Assembly: GCF_036013745.1 (NCBI RefSeq)
Contig: NZ_CP107880.1
Span: 8,618,001-8,682,000 of the forward strand
Source: Streptomyces sp. NBC_00483
Lineage (GTDB): Bacteria > Actinomycetota > Actinomycetes > Streptomycetales > Streptomycetaceae
Length of the DNA: 64,000 nt
Reading direction: 5' to 3'
A program made the translations under genes and the position numbers. Positions within the stretch are counted from its first letter, which is position 1; every line of letters starts with the position of its first letter. Shown here one piece after another: positions 31,925-40,278 of the stretch. The notes beneath the pieces are model-generated. The model worked only from the letters and a program-made list of their open reading frames with translations. It was not told the DNA's origin and did not search any database.

Positions 31925-33144
31925 CCACATCAGACGTCACCACACACGCCACATCAGATGTCACCACACGCACCACATCAGGCGTCACCACACACACCGC
32001 ATCACACGCCACGTCAGACATCACCGCACACACCGCATCAGGAGTCACCGCACACAGGGCGGCGCCCAGTCACGACGAACTCCGCGAGCAGTTGTGGCGC
32101 GCGGCGGTCGACTGCGACGTGATCCATGCCGTGGCCCTCGTACGGTATGCCGTGGGCGACGGCACTTCCTCGCAGGTGCTGGCCGCGGCGGAGCGGACGC
32201 TGCTGCAGCTGATCGCGCCGGTGCAGGAACGCGTCGGCATCCAATGGGCGGCCAACGCCATCACGGTGGCGCAGGAGCACGCGGCGACCGCCATCAACGA
32301 ACGCTGCGTCTCTGCCGTCGCCGATCTGGCCGCTCCCGCACTGGCCGACGCGGCGCCGCTGGGCCGGGTGACGGTGGCCTGCGTGGACGGTGAATGGCAC
32401 GCCCTGCCCGCCCGCCTGGTCGCCGAGGTGCTGCGCCTGCGCGGCTGGCACGTGGACTACTTGGGCGCACAGGTCCCCACCGAGCACCTCATGGCCCACC
32501 TCCACCAACGGCCGACCGACGCCGTACTGCTGTCCTCGTCGATCTCCGCGCATCTGCCCACCGCCCACACGGCGATCAGCGCCTGCCAGGCCTCCGGCGT
32601 CCCCGTCATGGCCGGCGGCGCCGCGTTCGGCCCCCAAGGCCGTTACGCCCACCGCATGCAGGCCGCCTGGGCCCCGGACGCCCTCGGTGCCCACACCCTG
32701 CTGAAGCAGGGCCTCGAACGGCCCACCGCGGACGCGGCCCGCCTGCCCGACCTGGACCTGCCGCATCTGAACGACCAGGAGTACACGCTAGTAAGGCAGA
32801 CGAAACGGCAGCTGGTCACCCAGACCCTCACCGACATCGAGGACGCGTTCCCTCCCATGCGCTCCTACACCGAGTACCAACTCGAGCGCACCGCCGAGGA
32901 CATCGACCACATCGTCACTCACCTGGCCACCGCCGTGTACGTCGACGACGCCGACCTGTTCACCGTCTTCATCACGTGGACCGCCGACATCCTCCGGGCC
33001 CGGAACGTCCCGCCGCAGAGCCTGCTGCCCGCCCTCGACTCCCTGCGGCGCCAACTGAACGACTTTCCGCGCGCCACCGGCATCCTCACCGCCGCGCGTA
33101 CCGCCCTTGCCGTTCCCGCACCCGCTCCCGGACAGCCCGCATGA
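31921..33144 (+). CDS. Cobalamin-binding photosensor-like protein without DNA-binding domain
   Basis: A 407-residue protein translationally coupled to the PP2C phosphatase. The first 45 residues are a Thr/Ser/His-rich tandem repeat (units like TSDVTTHT). Next comes the four-helix cap of B12 photoreceptors with the motif W-x9-EH (QWAANAITVAQEHAATAIN). A Rossmann B12-binding domain follows (VTVACVDGEWHALPARLVAE), whose E-x-H supplies the lower axial histidine. These are the CarH/LitR features that sense light through adenosylcobalamin. A MerR DNA-binding domain is absent, and about 110 extra helical residues follow at the C terminus. I infer that it relays light or B12 status to the phosphatase. 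Confidence 0.8.
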   Translation: MTTSDVTTHATSDVTTRTTSGVTTHTASHATSDITAHTASGVTAHRAAPSHDELREQLWRAAVDCDVIHAVALVRYAVGDGTSSQVLAAAERTLLQLIAPVQERVGIQWAANAITVAQEHAATAINERCVSAVADLAAPALADAAPLGRVTVACVDGEWHALPARLVAEVLRLRGWHVDYLGAQVPTEHLMAHLHQRPTDAVLLSSSISAHLPTAHTAISACQASGVPVMAGGAAFGPQGRYAHRMQAAWAPDALGAHTLLKQGLERPTADAARLPDLDLPHLNDQEYTLVRQTKRQLVTQTLTDIEDAFPPMRSYTEYQLERTAEDIDHIVTHLATAVYVDDADLFTVFITWTADILRARNVPPQSLLPALDSLRRQLNDFPRATGILTAARTALAVPAPAPGQPA

Positions 33145-33162
33145 CGGGGTCCTCGGCGCCCC

Positions 33163-33306
33163 TCAGCGGCGGCGCAGCCGAGCGAGCCATCCGCGAGCCT
33201 GGGCCTGCCTGCGGGGGTCCGATGCCGTCCGGCGCGCCCTCGCGATCGTCCGCCTGCCCTGCGGGCTGCGGCTGTACTGCTTGATCCGGTTGAGAATGCC
33301 GGCCAT
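33163..33306 (-). CDS. Small basic protein (47 aa)
   Basis: A short minus-strand gene encoding MAGILNRIKQYSRSPQGRRT and then a run of Arg/Ala-rich helix to ARLRRR. GGAGG lies five bases before the ATG, and a SigB-like promoter (33374-33398) is about 70 bases upstream. Similar 45-50 residue, very basic peptides are common beside stress genes in Streptomyces, with no known function. Charge suggests nucleic acid or membrane binding. Confidence 0.65.
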   Translation of the reverse strand: MAGILNRIKQYSRSPQGRRTIARARRTASDPRRQAQARGWLARLRRR

Positions 33307-33373
33307 GAGTCCTCCATGATGTCTGTCGTTCTTCGACAAGAGCAGCGTCACTGCATCCTCGCTCTCTCTGCTG

Positions 33374-33398
33374 CTACCCGGGAAGCGGTACAGAACAC
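33374..33398 (-). promoter_or_regulatory. Candidate SigB-type promoter of the small basic protein gene
   Basis: On the minus strand GTGT (33398-33395), 15 bases, then GGGTAG (33379-33374). It fits the GNNT-N15-GGGTA pattern seen upstream of the dps and sigma genes. Confidence 0.4.
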
Positions 33399-33466
33399 AA
33401 AAGCGGGCACTCGGGAGTCAATGACGTCAACGACGTCAACTACACCGACGAGGAACAGGACTTCAC

Positions 33467-33646
33467 ATGTTCGCCATTGCCGCCGCCGTGCTGTTCTTCC
33501 TGGCATTTCTGATCAACGCCGCCGACATCTCGACGAACGACGTCTTCACCTCCGTGAACGTCATGCTCCTCGGACTCACCGTTCTGGCACTCCATCTGGC
33601 GGGAGCCGGAGGCTGGGCGAGCAGCAGGACGTCGCGTCGACGCTGA
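33467..33646 (+). CDS. Small membrane protein (59 aa)
   Basis: A short gene encoding two hydrophobic helices: FAIAAAVLFFLAFLINAA and, after a polar loop (DISTNDVFTSVN), VMLLGLTVLALHLAGAGGW. It ends in a basic tail SSRTSRRR. GAGGAACAGGA precedes the ATG. This layout is that of small Streptomyces inner-membrane proteins found in stress regions. It is divergent from the basic 47-residue gene and has no known role. Confidence 0.7.
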   Translation: MFAIAAAVLFFLAFLINAADISTNDVFTSVNVMLLGLTVLALHLAGAGGWASSRTSRRR

Positions 33647-33718
33647 ACTCGGGGGCTCATGACCCGGGGGCTCATGAAATGAGTCGCGTGGTGCGGCGGG
33701 TGCCGGAATACTGCCTCG

Positions 33719-34756
33719 GTGACTGCTGCCTCGGTGACCGCTACCGCGCTGCCCGAACTCCTTCGCCCCCGTGCCCTGAAGCCCGGAGATCTGGTCGTTG
33801 TCGCGTCGCTGTCCGGGCCGCTGCAGGCCCAGTACGAGCCCGACCTCGAGCAGGCGGTGGTCGTACTTGAGCGGATGGGATTCCGTGTGCGTCGGGCGCC
33901 GCTCCTCGAAGCGGGGCGGCACCATTGGTGGAGTGCGGCAACACCGGCGGAAACCGCCGGGGAATTCAACGCACTTCTGCGTGATCCCGAGGTGCGCGCC
34001 ATCATCGCGCATGACGGCGGCAGTTCAGCACTCGGCTACCTCGACCTGATCGACGTCGAGGCGATCGTCGCCGACCCCAAGCCGATCCTCGGTTACAGCG
34101 ACATCTCACTGCTGCACCTCGTGCTCTTCGCGCGCACGGGGCTGGTCGGCTTCCACGCCGACGTGGCCACGCCTGGACTCGGCGGGCACTGGCAGTCCGC
34201 GCCCGCGGCACGCAGGGCGGAACTCGAGAAGCTCTACTCGACGTTGCTGACCGGCGAGGAGGCGATCGGTGCGCTGCCGACCACCCCGTCGTGGGAGTGC
34301 TGGCGTGCCGGTCGCGCCGAGGGACGACTGATCGGCGGGCTGCTCAATCGCATCGTGCTGGCACAGGCAACGCGTTACGCGCTGCCGCTCGAGCGGTTCG
34401 ACGGCGCGGTGCTGTTCTGGGAGGAGATGGGCTGCCAGGCGGCCCATGTGTGGAGCTACCTACAGGTGCTGCGGCACAGCGGCATCCTCGACCGCATCTC
34501 CGGCATGGTCGTGGGAATCCCGTGCGCGATCGACGGACTCGACTCGCCCGACGCCTCCCCGTCCCTGCCCGAGATGGTCCTCGACGTCCTCGGTGACCGC
34601 GACATCCCTGTCCTGGGCAACGTCGAGTTCGGACACGCCGGCCCGAACCTCCCGATGCCCGTCGGTACTCGCGTCGCCCTCGACGCGCAGCAGCGGACCT
34701 TGTCACTGCTCGAACCTGCGGTACGTCCGCTCAAAGTGACCGGCCCGGACGACTGA
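33719..34756 (+). CDS. S66-family LD-carboxypeptidase (MccF/LdcA type)
   Basis: A 345-residue serine peptidase. ALKPGDLVVVASLSGPLQ is the usual opening, the nucleophile Ser lies in PILGYSDISLLHL and AIIAHDGGSSALGYLD precedes it; the Glu and His of the triad are in FWEEMG and NVEFGHAGPN. Family members cut the LD-peptide bond of recycled murein or inactivate peptide-nucleotide antibiotics such as microcin C. GTG 33719 or GTG 33734 are possible starts, within a small direct repeat (TGCCTCGGTGAC), and neither has a clear ribosome site. It is a single gene. Confidence 0.85.
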   Translation: MTAASVTATALPELLRPRALKPGDLVVVASLSGPLQAQYEPDLEQAVVVLERMGFRVRRAPLLEAGRHHWWSAATPAETAGEFNALLRDPEVRAIIAHDGGSSALGYLDLIDVEAIVADPKPILGYSDISLLHLVLFARTGLVGFHADVATPGLGGHWQSAPAARRAELEKLYSTLLTGEEAIGALPTTPSWECWRAGRAEGRLIGGLLNRIVLAQATRYALPLERFDGAVLFWEEMGCQAAHVWSYLQVLRHSGILDRISGMVVGIPCAIDGLDSPDASPSLPEMVLDVLGDRDIPVLGNVEFGHAGPNLPMPVGTRVALDAQQRTLSLLEPAVRPLKVTGPDD

Positions 34757-34790
34757 GCAACACGAACAGTGCATTTCTTTATGGCACCTG

Positions 34791-34964
34791 CGGATCCTGC
34801 GTTACTCGTCGGGCTTCAGTCAGCAAGGCGTCATCCGGCGCGAACGCAGCCTCACCGACCGGCGTGCCATCCAGATCGTCCTCACCGACCAGGGCCGGGA
34901 CCTGGTGGTGGAGGCCCGCGAGCGATGGCGGGGGCGATGGGAGCGGGCACTGGGCGATGAGCCG
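34791..34964 (+). pseudogene. MarR-family regulator remnant (C-terminal part)
   Basis: The frame from 34791 reads RILRYSSGFSQQGVIRRERS and then LTDRRAIQIVLTDQGRDLVV. The DRRA-x-x-x-x-LT-x-x-G pattern is the wing of MarR winged-helix domains, followed by the C-terminal dimer helix. The recognition helix and all N-terminal residues are missing and there is no start. About 58 codons survive, running into a PPOX fragment in another frame. Confidence 0.6.
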
Positions 34965-35127
34965 GGGCGTGGAGATCCGCGGTCATGCGGAAGTCCTCGC
35001 CGTGGACGACCCGCCCGGCGCTCCGGGGATGACGGCCCAGGAGATCATCCGCATCCACCCCGCGCGGATCATCAGCTGGCACATCGACCCAGCCATGCCC
35101 GACGGCCGTTCCATCGACATCGGTTGA
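34957..35127 (+). pseudogene. PPOX/F420-dependent flavin oxidoreductase remnant (C-terminal part)
   Basis: From ATG 34957 the sequence MSRGVEIRGHAEVLAVDDPP leads to EIIRIHPARIISWHID. The R-G-x-x-I-x-G-x-A-E-V and R-I-x-P-x-R-I-x-S-W patterns match the last third of pyridoxamine-oxidase-like (split-barrel) proteins. The first two thirds are missing. It overlaps the MarR fragment by eight bases, so two broken genes were joined. A possible third fragment on the minus strand lies at about 35130-35230 but cannot be named. Confidence 0.6.
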
Positions 35128-35248
35128 GGACGCCGCGCAGATCGTCGGCGAGGGCGGCGTCGAAGGCGTCGGCGGTGACGCCGGGCAAGTGCGCGCGGTG
35201 GCCGTCGCGTGTTGTGCGAGGCGAAGTGCCGCGTGCGGATCTCCTCGC

Positions 35249-36181
35249 TCAGTTGAAGGGTGGCGCCGAGCCGGTCCGCATCTCACCCGCGTTCGGCGGC
35301 TCGGCCCCCGCCCGCGAGCAGGTGATCGCCGCCGCGCGGGCGGCGAAGGCGAGCACTTCCCTCCAGGTGCGGCCCGGGGCCGAGGCGAGGGCCCGCGCCG
35401 AGAGGAGGTCCCGCTCGGACAGCGCGTACAGCAGCGCGGCGTTCACGGTGTCGCCCGCGCCGATCGTGTCCACGACGTCGACGCGTTCGCCGGGCACGGA
35501 GAACTCCCGGCCGTCCCGGGTGAAGACCGTCAGGCCGTCGCCGCCACGGGTGATCACGACGGCGGCCGGACCTGCCGCGAGCCACCCCTCGACATCGGGC
35601 CCCAGCCAGTCCGCGTCCTCCTCGCTCAGCTTCAGCAGGGAGACATACGGCAGCCAGCTCTTGAAACGGGCCCGGTAGGCGTCCGCGTCCGGGATGAGGC
35701 CGGCCCTGATGTTCGGGTCGAGGGCGATGAAGATCCCGCGCCCCGCCTCGCGCCGCATCAGCTCCTCGTACGCGCTCGCCCCCGGTTCGAGGATGAGCGA
35801 GCACGTCCCGAGCGACAACGCCCTTGTATCGGCCCCCAGTTCACCCGGCAGCTCGAAGAGCCGGTCCGCGCTGCCCTCGACGTAGAAGCTGAACGCGGCA
35901 GAGCCGCCCGCGTCGATCGAGGCGAGGGCGAGCGTGGTCGGCTCGGGGCCACGCTGGATGAGTCCGGTGCCCACCCGCTCGGCGCGCAGCCGCTCGACGA
36001 GCGCGGCGCCGAACGCGTCCGTCGAGATCCGCGAGCAGAAGGAGACCCCCGCCCCGAGCCGCCCGAGCGCGATGGCCGTGTTGTACGGGCCACCACCGCG
36101 CGCGGGCAGCAGGGACGCGGTCACGTCACCATGGGCCTGCGGCACCAGGTCGATCAATGCCTCACCGGCGACGACGATCAC
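35249..36181 (-). CDS. PfkB-family sugar kinase, probable fructokinase
   Basis: A 310-residue kinase. It begins VVAGEALIDLVPQ and has the N-terminal PfkB signature around GGGPYNTAIALGRLG and the C-terminal signature VDVVDTIGAGDTVNAALL, with the catalytic Asp in GAGD. GTG 36181 has AAAGGA upstream at normal spacing. It is read in the same direction as the sucrose-type permease gene, 90 bases downstream of it. The context of three GH32 enzymes makes fructose the likely substrate; ribose or other ketoses are possible by family alone. Confidence 0.88.
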   Translation of the reverse strand: MIVVAGEALIDLVPQAHGDVTASLLPARGGGPYNTAIALGRLGAGVSFCSRISTDAFGAALVERLRAERVGTGLIQRGPEPTTLALASIDAGGSAAFSFYVEGSADRLFELPGELGADTRALSLGTCSLILEPGASAYEELMRREAGRGIFIALDPNIRAGLIPDADAYRARFKSWLPYVSLLKLSEEDADWLGPDVEGWLAAGPAAVVITRGGDGLTVFTRDGREFSVPGERVDVVDTIGAGDTVNAALLYALSERDLLSARALASAPGRTWREVLAFAARAAAITCSRAGAEPPNAGEMRTGSAPPFN

Positions 36182-36199
36182 AGGGATGTTCCTTTCGCA

Positions 36200-36259
36200 A
36201 AACTGCTGGTGCTGAAACTGCTCGTGCTGAAACTGCTCGTGTTGAAGCTGCTCGTGCAG
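36200..36259. repeat. Four tandem 15-bp repeats
   Basis: AAACTGCT(C/G)GTG(C/T)TG repeats at 36200-36214, 36215-36229, 36230-36244 and 36245-36259, with one or two changes each. The array fills almost the whole gap between the permease stop and the fructokinase start. Confidence 0.85.
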
Positions 36260-36271
36260 AGGGGGCGGGGC

Positions 36272-37603
36272 TCAGACCTTGGCCGGTTCGGGAGCCGGCT
36301 CCGTGACCACCGGCGCCACGGCCTCCGGCAACCCCTTCCCGTCGGTCCGCAGCGTGCGGACCGAGATCAGGGTGAACGCGGCGACGAAGCCCGACATGAT
36401 CAGGTACGTGTGGGCGTAGCCGATGCTGTCGTAGCCGATGCCCGCGAGCGGGGAGATGACGGCCGCGCCGACCTGCGTCGCCAACTGGAAGCCGACGAGG
36501 TAGATCGAGGACGAGAGCCGGGGCTCGAAGTGCCGGTTGATGTACTTGAAGATCGCGATCAGCATGATCGGCAGCTCGACCGCGTGCAGGAGTTTCACCG
36601 CGGAGATCGCGACCGGATCGGTGACAAGGCCGGACAGACAGATCCGGGTCGCCATGATGCAGCCGGAGACGAGCAGTGACCGCTTCGGCCCCAACCGGTT
36701 GACCAGGAACGGCGCGAGCGCCATGCCGCCCGCCTCCAGGAAGACCTGGACGGAGTTGAGGTCGCTGTACATGCGGTTGCCGTCGGCGGTGGTGGAGAAG
36801 AGCGAGGCGAAGTACGAGGGGAACATCGCGTCGTACGTGTTGTACGTCGCCGTCACCGCGACCACGAAGAGCAGCAGCCCCCAGAACGCCGGGTACGCGA
36901 GGAGCGACTTCACGTCGGCGACCGAGACGGATGACGCGGCATGGTCGACGGCGGCGGCCCGGCGGCCGTTCGTCACGCGGATCGCCACCAGGAGCACGAC
37001 GAAGACGGCGGCGGCGACGGAGGCGGCCCAGAAGTTCAGGTCCGGGTCGATGTTGAAGAGGCGCCCCGCGAAGAAGGTCGCCGCGGCCCAGCCGAGCGAC
37101 CCGAACATCCTGGCCCGGCCGAACTCGAAGCCGTGGAAGCGGCCGAGCCGCTCGGCGTAGCTCTCCAGCGTGGCGACGGCGACCGCGAACGCCATGGCCA
37201 GATAGGCGGAGCCGACGATCAGGCCGAGCGCGAAATGGGTCTTCAGGAGCGGGCCGTAGACGTAGATGTACATCGGGCCGACGAGCAGCATCAGGCCGCC
37301 GACCCAGTACAGAAGGTTCTTGCGCAGGCCGAGGCGGTCCTGGATGAAGCCGTAGACCGGCATGGTCAGCAGGCAGCCGATGGCGTTGGCGCTGACAACC
37401 AGGGAGCTGCGGCCCGCGCTCAGTCCGATGTCCTGCGTGAGCCAGATGGAGAACAGTGACCAGGACAGCGACCAGGTCACGAAGAACATGAAGAGTGCCG
37501 CGCTGATCAGGGTGAAGTTCAGGCCGCGCCTGCTTCTCCCCGGGGCGGTCGCGGCGGGGCTCTGAGCCGCTCGGCTCTCGGTGGCCGGGCTCTGGGTGGT
37601 CAT
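36272..37603 (-). CDS. MFS sugar:proton symporter, OHS/LacY-RafB-CscB type
   Basis: A 443-residue transporter with 12 membrane segments. It matches the oligosaccharide:H+ symporter group: FWSLFS-like opening (TWSLSWSLFSIWLTQDIGLS), GFIQDRLGLRKNLLYW after helix 2-3, RARMFGSLGWAAATFFAG and the late HAVELPIMLIAIFKYINRHF. CscB and RafB take up sucrose and raffinose. ATG 37603 follows GAGGGAGC and avoids a repetitive upstream frame. It is divergent from the GH32 gene at 37790, with LacI-type palindromes between, so it most likely imports sucrose for that enzyme. Confidence 0.88.
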   Translation of the reverse strand: MTTQSPATESRAAQSPAATAPGRSRRGLNFTLISAALFMFFVTWSLSWSLFSIWLTQDIGLSAGRSSLVVSANAIGCLLTMPVYGFIQDRLGLRKNLLYWVGGLMLLVGPMYIYVYGPLLKTHFALGLIVGSAYLAMAFAVAVATLESYAERLGRFHGFEFGRARMFGSLGWAAATFFAGRLFNIDPDLNFWAASVAAAVFVVLLVAIRVTNGRRAAAVDHAASSVSVADVKSLLAYPAFWGLLLFVVAVTATYNTYDAMFPSYFASLFSTTADGNRMYSDLNSVQVFLEAGGMALAPFLVNRLGPKRSLLVSGCIMATRICLSGLVTDPVAISAVKLLHAVELPIMLIAIFKYINRHFEPRLSSSIYLVGFQLATQVGAAVISPLAGIGYDSIGYAHTYLIMSGFVAAFTLISVRTLRTDGKGLPEAVAPVVTEPAPEPAKV

Positions 37604-37684
37604 GGGCGCTCCCTCGCGCTGGGCACTGCGGTGTCCCGCGCAGCGCCGACTCATGATGCCGGAACAGACTGTTCCGGTCCTTTC

Positions 37685-37722
37685 CTCACACGTGTCCTTA
37701 CACGTGCCCTTACACGTGCTAG
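37685..37722. promoter_or_regulatory. Tandem 12-bp CTTACACGTG operator array
   Basis: Three direct units, CTCACACGTGTC, CTTACACGTGCC and CTTACACGTGCT followed by AG, occupy 37685-37722. The last reads CTTACACGTGCTAG, close to the palindrome CTAACNCGTGTTAG found elsewhere in this locus. Each unit carries a CACGTG core, so the array can be read as stacked LacI-type half sites. Confidence 0.5.
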
Positions 37723-37732
37723 GGCGGGTCAA

Positions 37733-37746
37733 CTATCACGTGTTAG
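37733..37746. promoter_or_regulatory. LacI-type palindromic operator in the sucrose promoter region
   Basis: CTATCACGTGTTAG, 43 bases before the GH32 start. It differs by two bases from CTAACTCGTGTTAG at 46247, near the levanase gene. The pair of LacI genes in the locus supplies the likely binders. Confidence 0.55.
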
Positions 37747-37789
37747 GTTCCGGTTGGCAAGAGGCCGATTTCAAGAAAGTGACATCACC

Positions 37790-39175
37790 ATGACTGAGGC
37801 AGACGACCGGAACATCCCGAGTCACCATGTACGTCCTGCCGCCGGGCAGTGGTGCAACGACCCCAACGGGCCGCTCTTCCACGCCGACCGCTACCACCTC
37901 TTCTTCCAGCACAACCCCGGCGCCCCGGTCTGGGGAGACATCCACTGGGGCCATGCGTCGAGCCCCGACCTTGTCACCTGGACCGACGAGGGCATCGCGC
38001 TCGCACCGACACCCGGCGGCCGGGACGCACGCGGCGCCTGGTCCGGCTGCGCGGTCGTCGACGACGGGGTGCCCACCGCCGTCTACACGGGCATGGACCG
38101 CGACGACGGCATCGGCTCGGTGATGCTGGCCCGCGCCACGGACGACCTGATCACCGAGCTGAAGGCCGAGCCCCAGCCGGTCGTCGCGGGACCGCCGCCC
38201 GGCCTCGACCTCGTCGCCTTCCGCGACCCGTACCTCTTCTCGTACGAAGGGCAACGCTGGGCCCTGATCGGCGCGGGACACCGGGGGAGCGGGGCCGGGG
38301 ACGTGCTGCTCTACCGCGTGGACTCGCTCACCGAGTGGACCTACGCCGGTTCGCTCGTCGACGCCGCCGACCCGGTGGCGGGCCGGATCGCCGGACCCGC
38401 CACGGCATGGGAGTGCCCGGCACTGCTGCCGACGGGCGACGGCCGCTGGGTGCTGCTCCTCTCGCTGTGGATCGACGACATCACGTACTCGACGTCGTAT
38501 CTCGTCGGCGACCTGCGGGCGGCGGGCGACGGCCTGCGTTTCGTGCCCGCGACCGGCGGAATGCTCGACCACGGCAGGGACTTCTACGCCCCCACCGCCC
38601 TGGTCGAGGACGACCGCACCCTGCTGTGGGGCTGGAGCTGGGAGTCACGCACCGAGCAGGAGTCCGTGGCCGCGGGCTGGGCGGGCTGCCTCACCCACCC
38701 GCGCGAGATCGGCGTCCACCCGGACGGCACCCTGCGGCTCGCCCCCGCCCGCGAGTTGACCGCGCTGCGCGGGACACCGCTGCCCGTCGGCGCGGACCTT
38801 CCTGCGGCGTACGAGATCGAACTCGATGTACGGGTCGGCCTGCCCGACAGCGAGGTGGTCCTGAGCCTCGGCTCGGCGGTGTCCCTCAGGGTGAACCCGA
38901 CCCGCGGGACGCTCGTCCTGGACCGCACCGGCACTCCCGCGACGGCGTCGCATCCACTGCCCCGGACGCCCGAGGCGATCGCGAGCGTGCCCGGCGGCAC
39001 ACGGTCCCACCTGCGGGTCCTGATGGACGGCCCGCTGATCGAGGCGTTCGTCGACGAGCGGGCGATGCTCACGGAGAAGGTGTATCCCGCTCCCGTGGGG
39101 CGTTACGAGGTGACGGTGGTGCGTGGCTCGGCGGAGGTGGAGACGCGGGCTTGGGAGTACGGCGGTCGGCACTGA
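37790..39175 (+). CDS. GH32 beta-fructofuranosidase (cytosolic sucrose hydrolase)
   Basis: A 461-residue family-32 glycoside hydrolase. The three active-site motifs are present: nucleophile Asp in WCNDPNGPLF (about residues 21-30), transition-state stabiliser in AFRDPYLF and the acid/base Glu in WECPALL. The C-terminal beta-sandwich follows. There is no signal peptide, so it acts in the cytosol, hydrolysing sucrose or short fructans to fructose and glucose. ATG 37790 is the first good start; AAGAAAG is a weak ribosome site. It is divergent from the MFS permease and shares its operators. Confidence 0.9.
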   Translation: MTEADDRNIPSHHVRPAAGQWCNDPNGPLFHADRYHLFFQHNPGAPVWGDIHWGHASSPDLVTWTDEGIALAPTPGGRDARGAWSGCAVVDDGVPTAVYTGMDRDDGIGSVMLARATDDLITELKAEPQPVVAGPPPGLDLVAFRDPYLFSYEGQRWALIGAGHRGSGAGDVLLYRVDSLTEWTYAGSLVDAADPVAGRIAGPATAWECPALLPTGDGRWVLLLSLWIDDITYSTSYLVGDLRAAGDGLRFVPATGGMLDHGRDFYAPTALVEDDRTLLWGWSWESRTEQESVAAGWAGCLTHPREIGVHPDGTLRLAPARELTALRGTPLPVGADLPAAYEIELDVRVGLPDSEVVLSLGSAVSLRVNPTRGTLVLDRTGTPATASHPLPRTPEAIASVPGGTRSHLRVLMDGPLIEAFVDERAMLTEKVYPAPVGRYEVTVVRGSAEVETRAWEYGGRH

Positions 39176-39228
39176 CGTGTCCAGTCGGAGACGGCGCGGC
39201 CGGGAACGCTCAGTCGGCTCCGGCTCCT

Positions 39229-40263
39229 TCAGCGGGCCCCCGTCGGCGGGCAAACCGAGTCCCGGGTGACCACGGGGCACGTCAGGCGGCGCGCGGTCTC
39301 CCGGTCCACCGGCTCGTCCGCCTCGGAGGCGTCGAGGAGCATACGGACCGCGGTCGCGCCCATCTCGTGGTGCGGGAGCGCGATCGTCGTCAGGGCGGGG
39401 ACCAGGTGGCCGGCCATCTGGTCCTGGTCGTCGTAGCCGACGACCGACAGTTCGGTGGGTACGTCGATGCCCAGGCGGGCCGCGGCGAGCAGCGCGCCCG
39501 TGGCCATCCGGTCGTTCGCGCAGACCACGCCCGTCGGCCGGGCAGGACCGTCGAGCACCCGCATCGCCGCCGCGTACCCTTCGTCGATCTGCCAGCCCGC
39601 GCGGAGCACCCACTCCTCGCGCGCGGTGATCCCGGCGGCCCGCAGTCCGTCGCGGAAGCCGCGCGCCCGGTCCGACGCGGCGATGTCACCGGTCGAGCCG
39701 CCGAGCAGCGCGATGTCGCGGTGTCCCGCCTCGATGAGCACATTCACCGCGGAACGGCCGCCCTTGCGTTCGTTCGGCACCACCGAAGCGTACGAACCGG
39801 GCTTGCGCGGCAGGCAGTTGGCGAGCACGGCCCGAGACGGGTCGATGCCCTCGGGTACGGCGGTGCGGCGCATGGACATCGCCGCGTACACGATCCCGTC
39901 CACCCGGCGGGCCCGCAGCTCGGCGACCGCCTCCGCCTCGGCGGCCGGGTCGAGGCGGGACTCCATGAGCAGCACCTGGTGCCCGCGCTCACGGGCCGCC
40001 TCCATCGCGCCGAGCACCAGACGGCCGGCGAACGGGCTCGTCGCGATCTCGTCGCTGAGCAGTCCGATCACCGCGCTGCGCTGCTTGCGCAGCGAGCGCG
40101 CCACTTCGTCGGGGCGGTAACCGAGTTGATCGGCGGCCTTCCTGATCCGCGCTTGGGTCTTGGCGGAGAGGTTCCCCGCGGCGCGGCCGCTGAAGACGAA
40201 GGACACGGCGGCGCGTGACACCCCGGCAAGCTCGGCGACATCGAGGGCGGTGGGGCGGCTCAC
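39229..40263 (-). CDS. LacI-family transcriptional regulator (sucrose/fructan locus)
   Basis: A 344-residue repressor. The LacI helix-turn-helix is TALDVAELAGVSRAAVSFVF at about residues 5-24, with the hinge LGYRPDEVARSLRKQRS, followed by a periplasmic-binding-like ligand domain (VIGLLSDEIATSPFAGRLV). GTG 40263 starts directly at the helix-turn-helix. It converges with the GH32 gene at 37790 and diverges from a second LacI gene with which it shares more than half its residues. It probably binds the CTAAC-type palindromes and responds to sucrose or fructose. Confidence 0.9.
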   Translation of the reverse strand: MSRPTALDVAELAGVSRAAVSFVFSGRAAGNLSAKTQARIRKAADQLGYRPDEVARSLRKQRSAVIGLLSDEIATSPFAGRLVLGAMEAARERGHQVLLMESRLDPAAEAEAVAELRARRVDGIVYAAMSMRRTAVPEGIDPSRAVLANCLPRKPGSYASVVPNERKGGRSAVNVLIEAGHRDIALLGGSTGDIAASDRARGFRDGLRAAGITAREEWVLRAGWQIDEGYAAAMRVLDGPARPTGVVCANDRMATGALLAAARLGIDVPTELSVVGYDDQDQMAGHLVPALTTIALPHHEMGATAVRMLLDASEADEPVDRETARRLTCPVVTRDSVCPPTGAR

Positions 40264-40278
40264 GTCGTGTCTTCTCCT

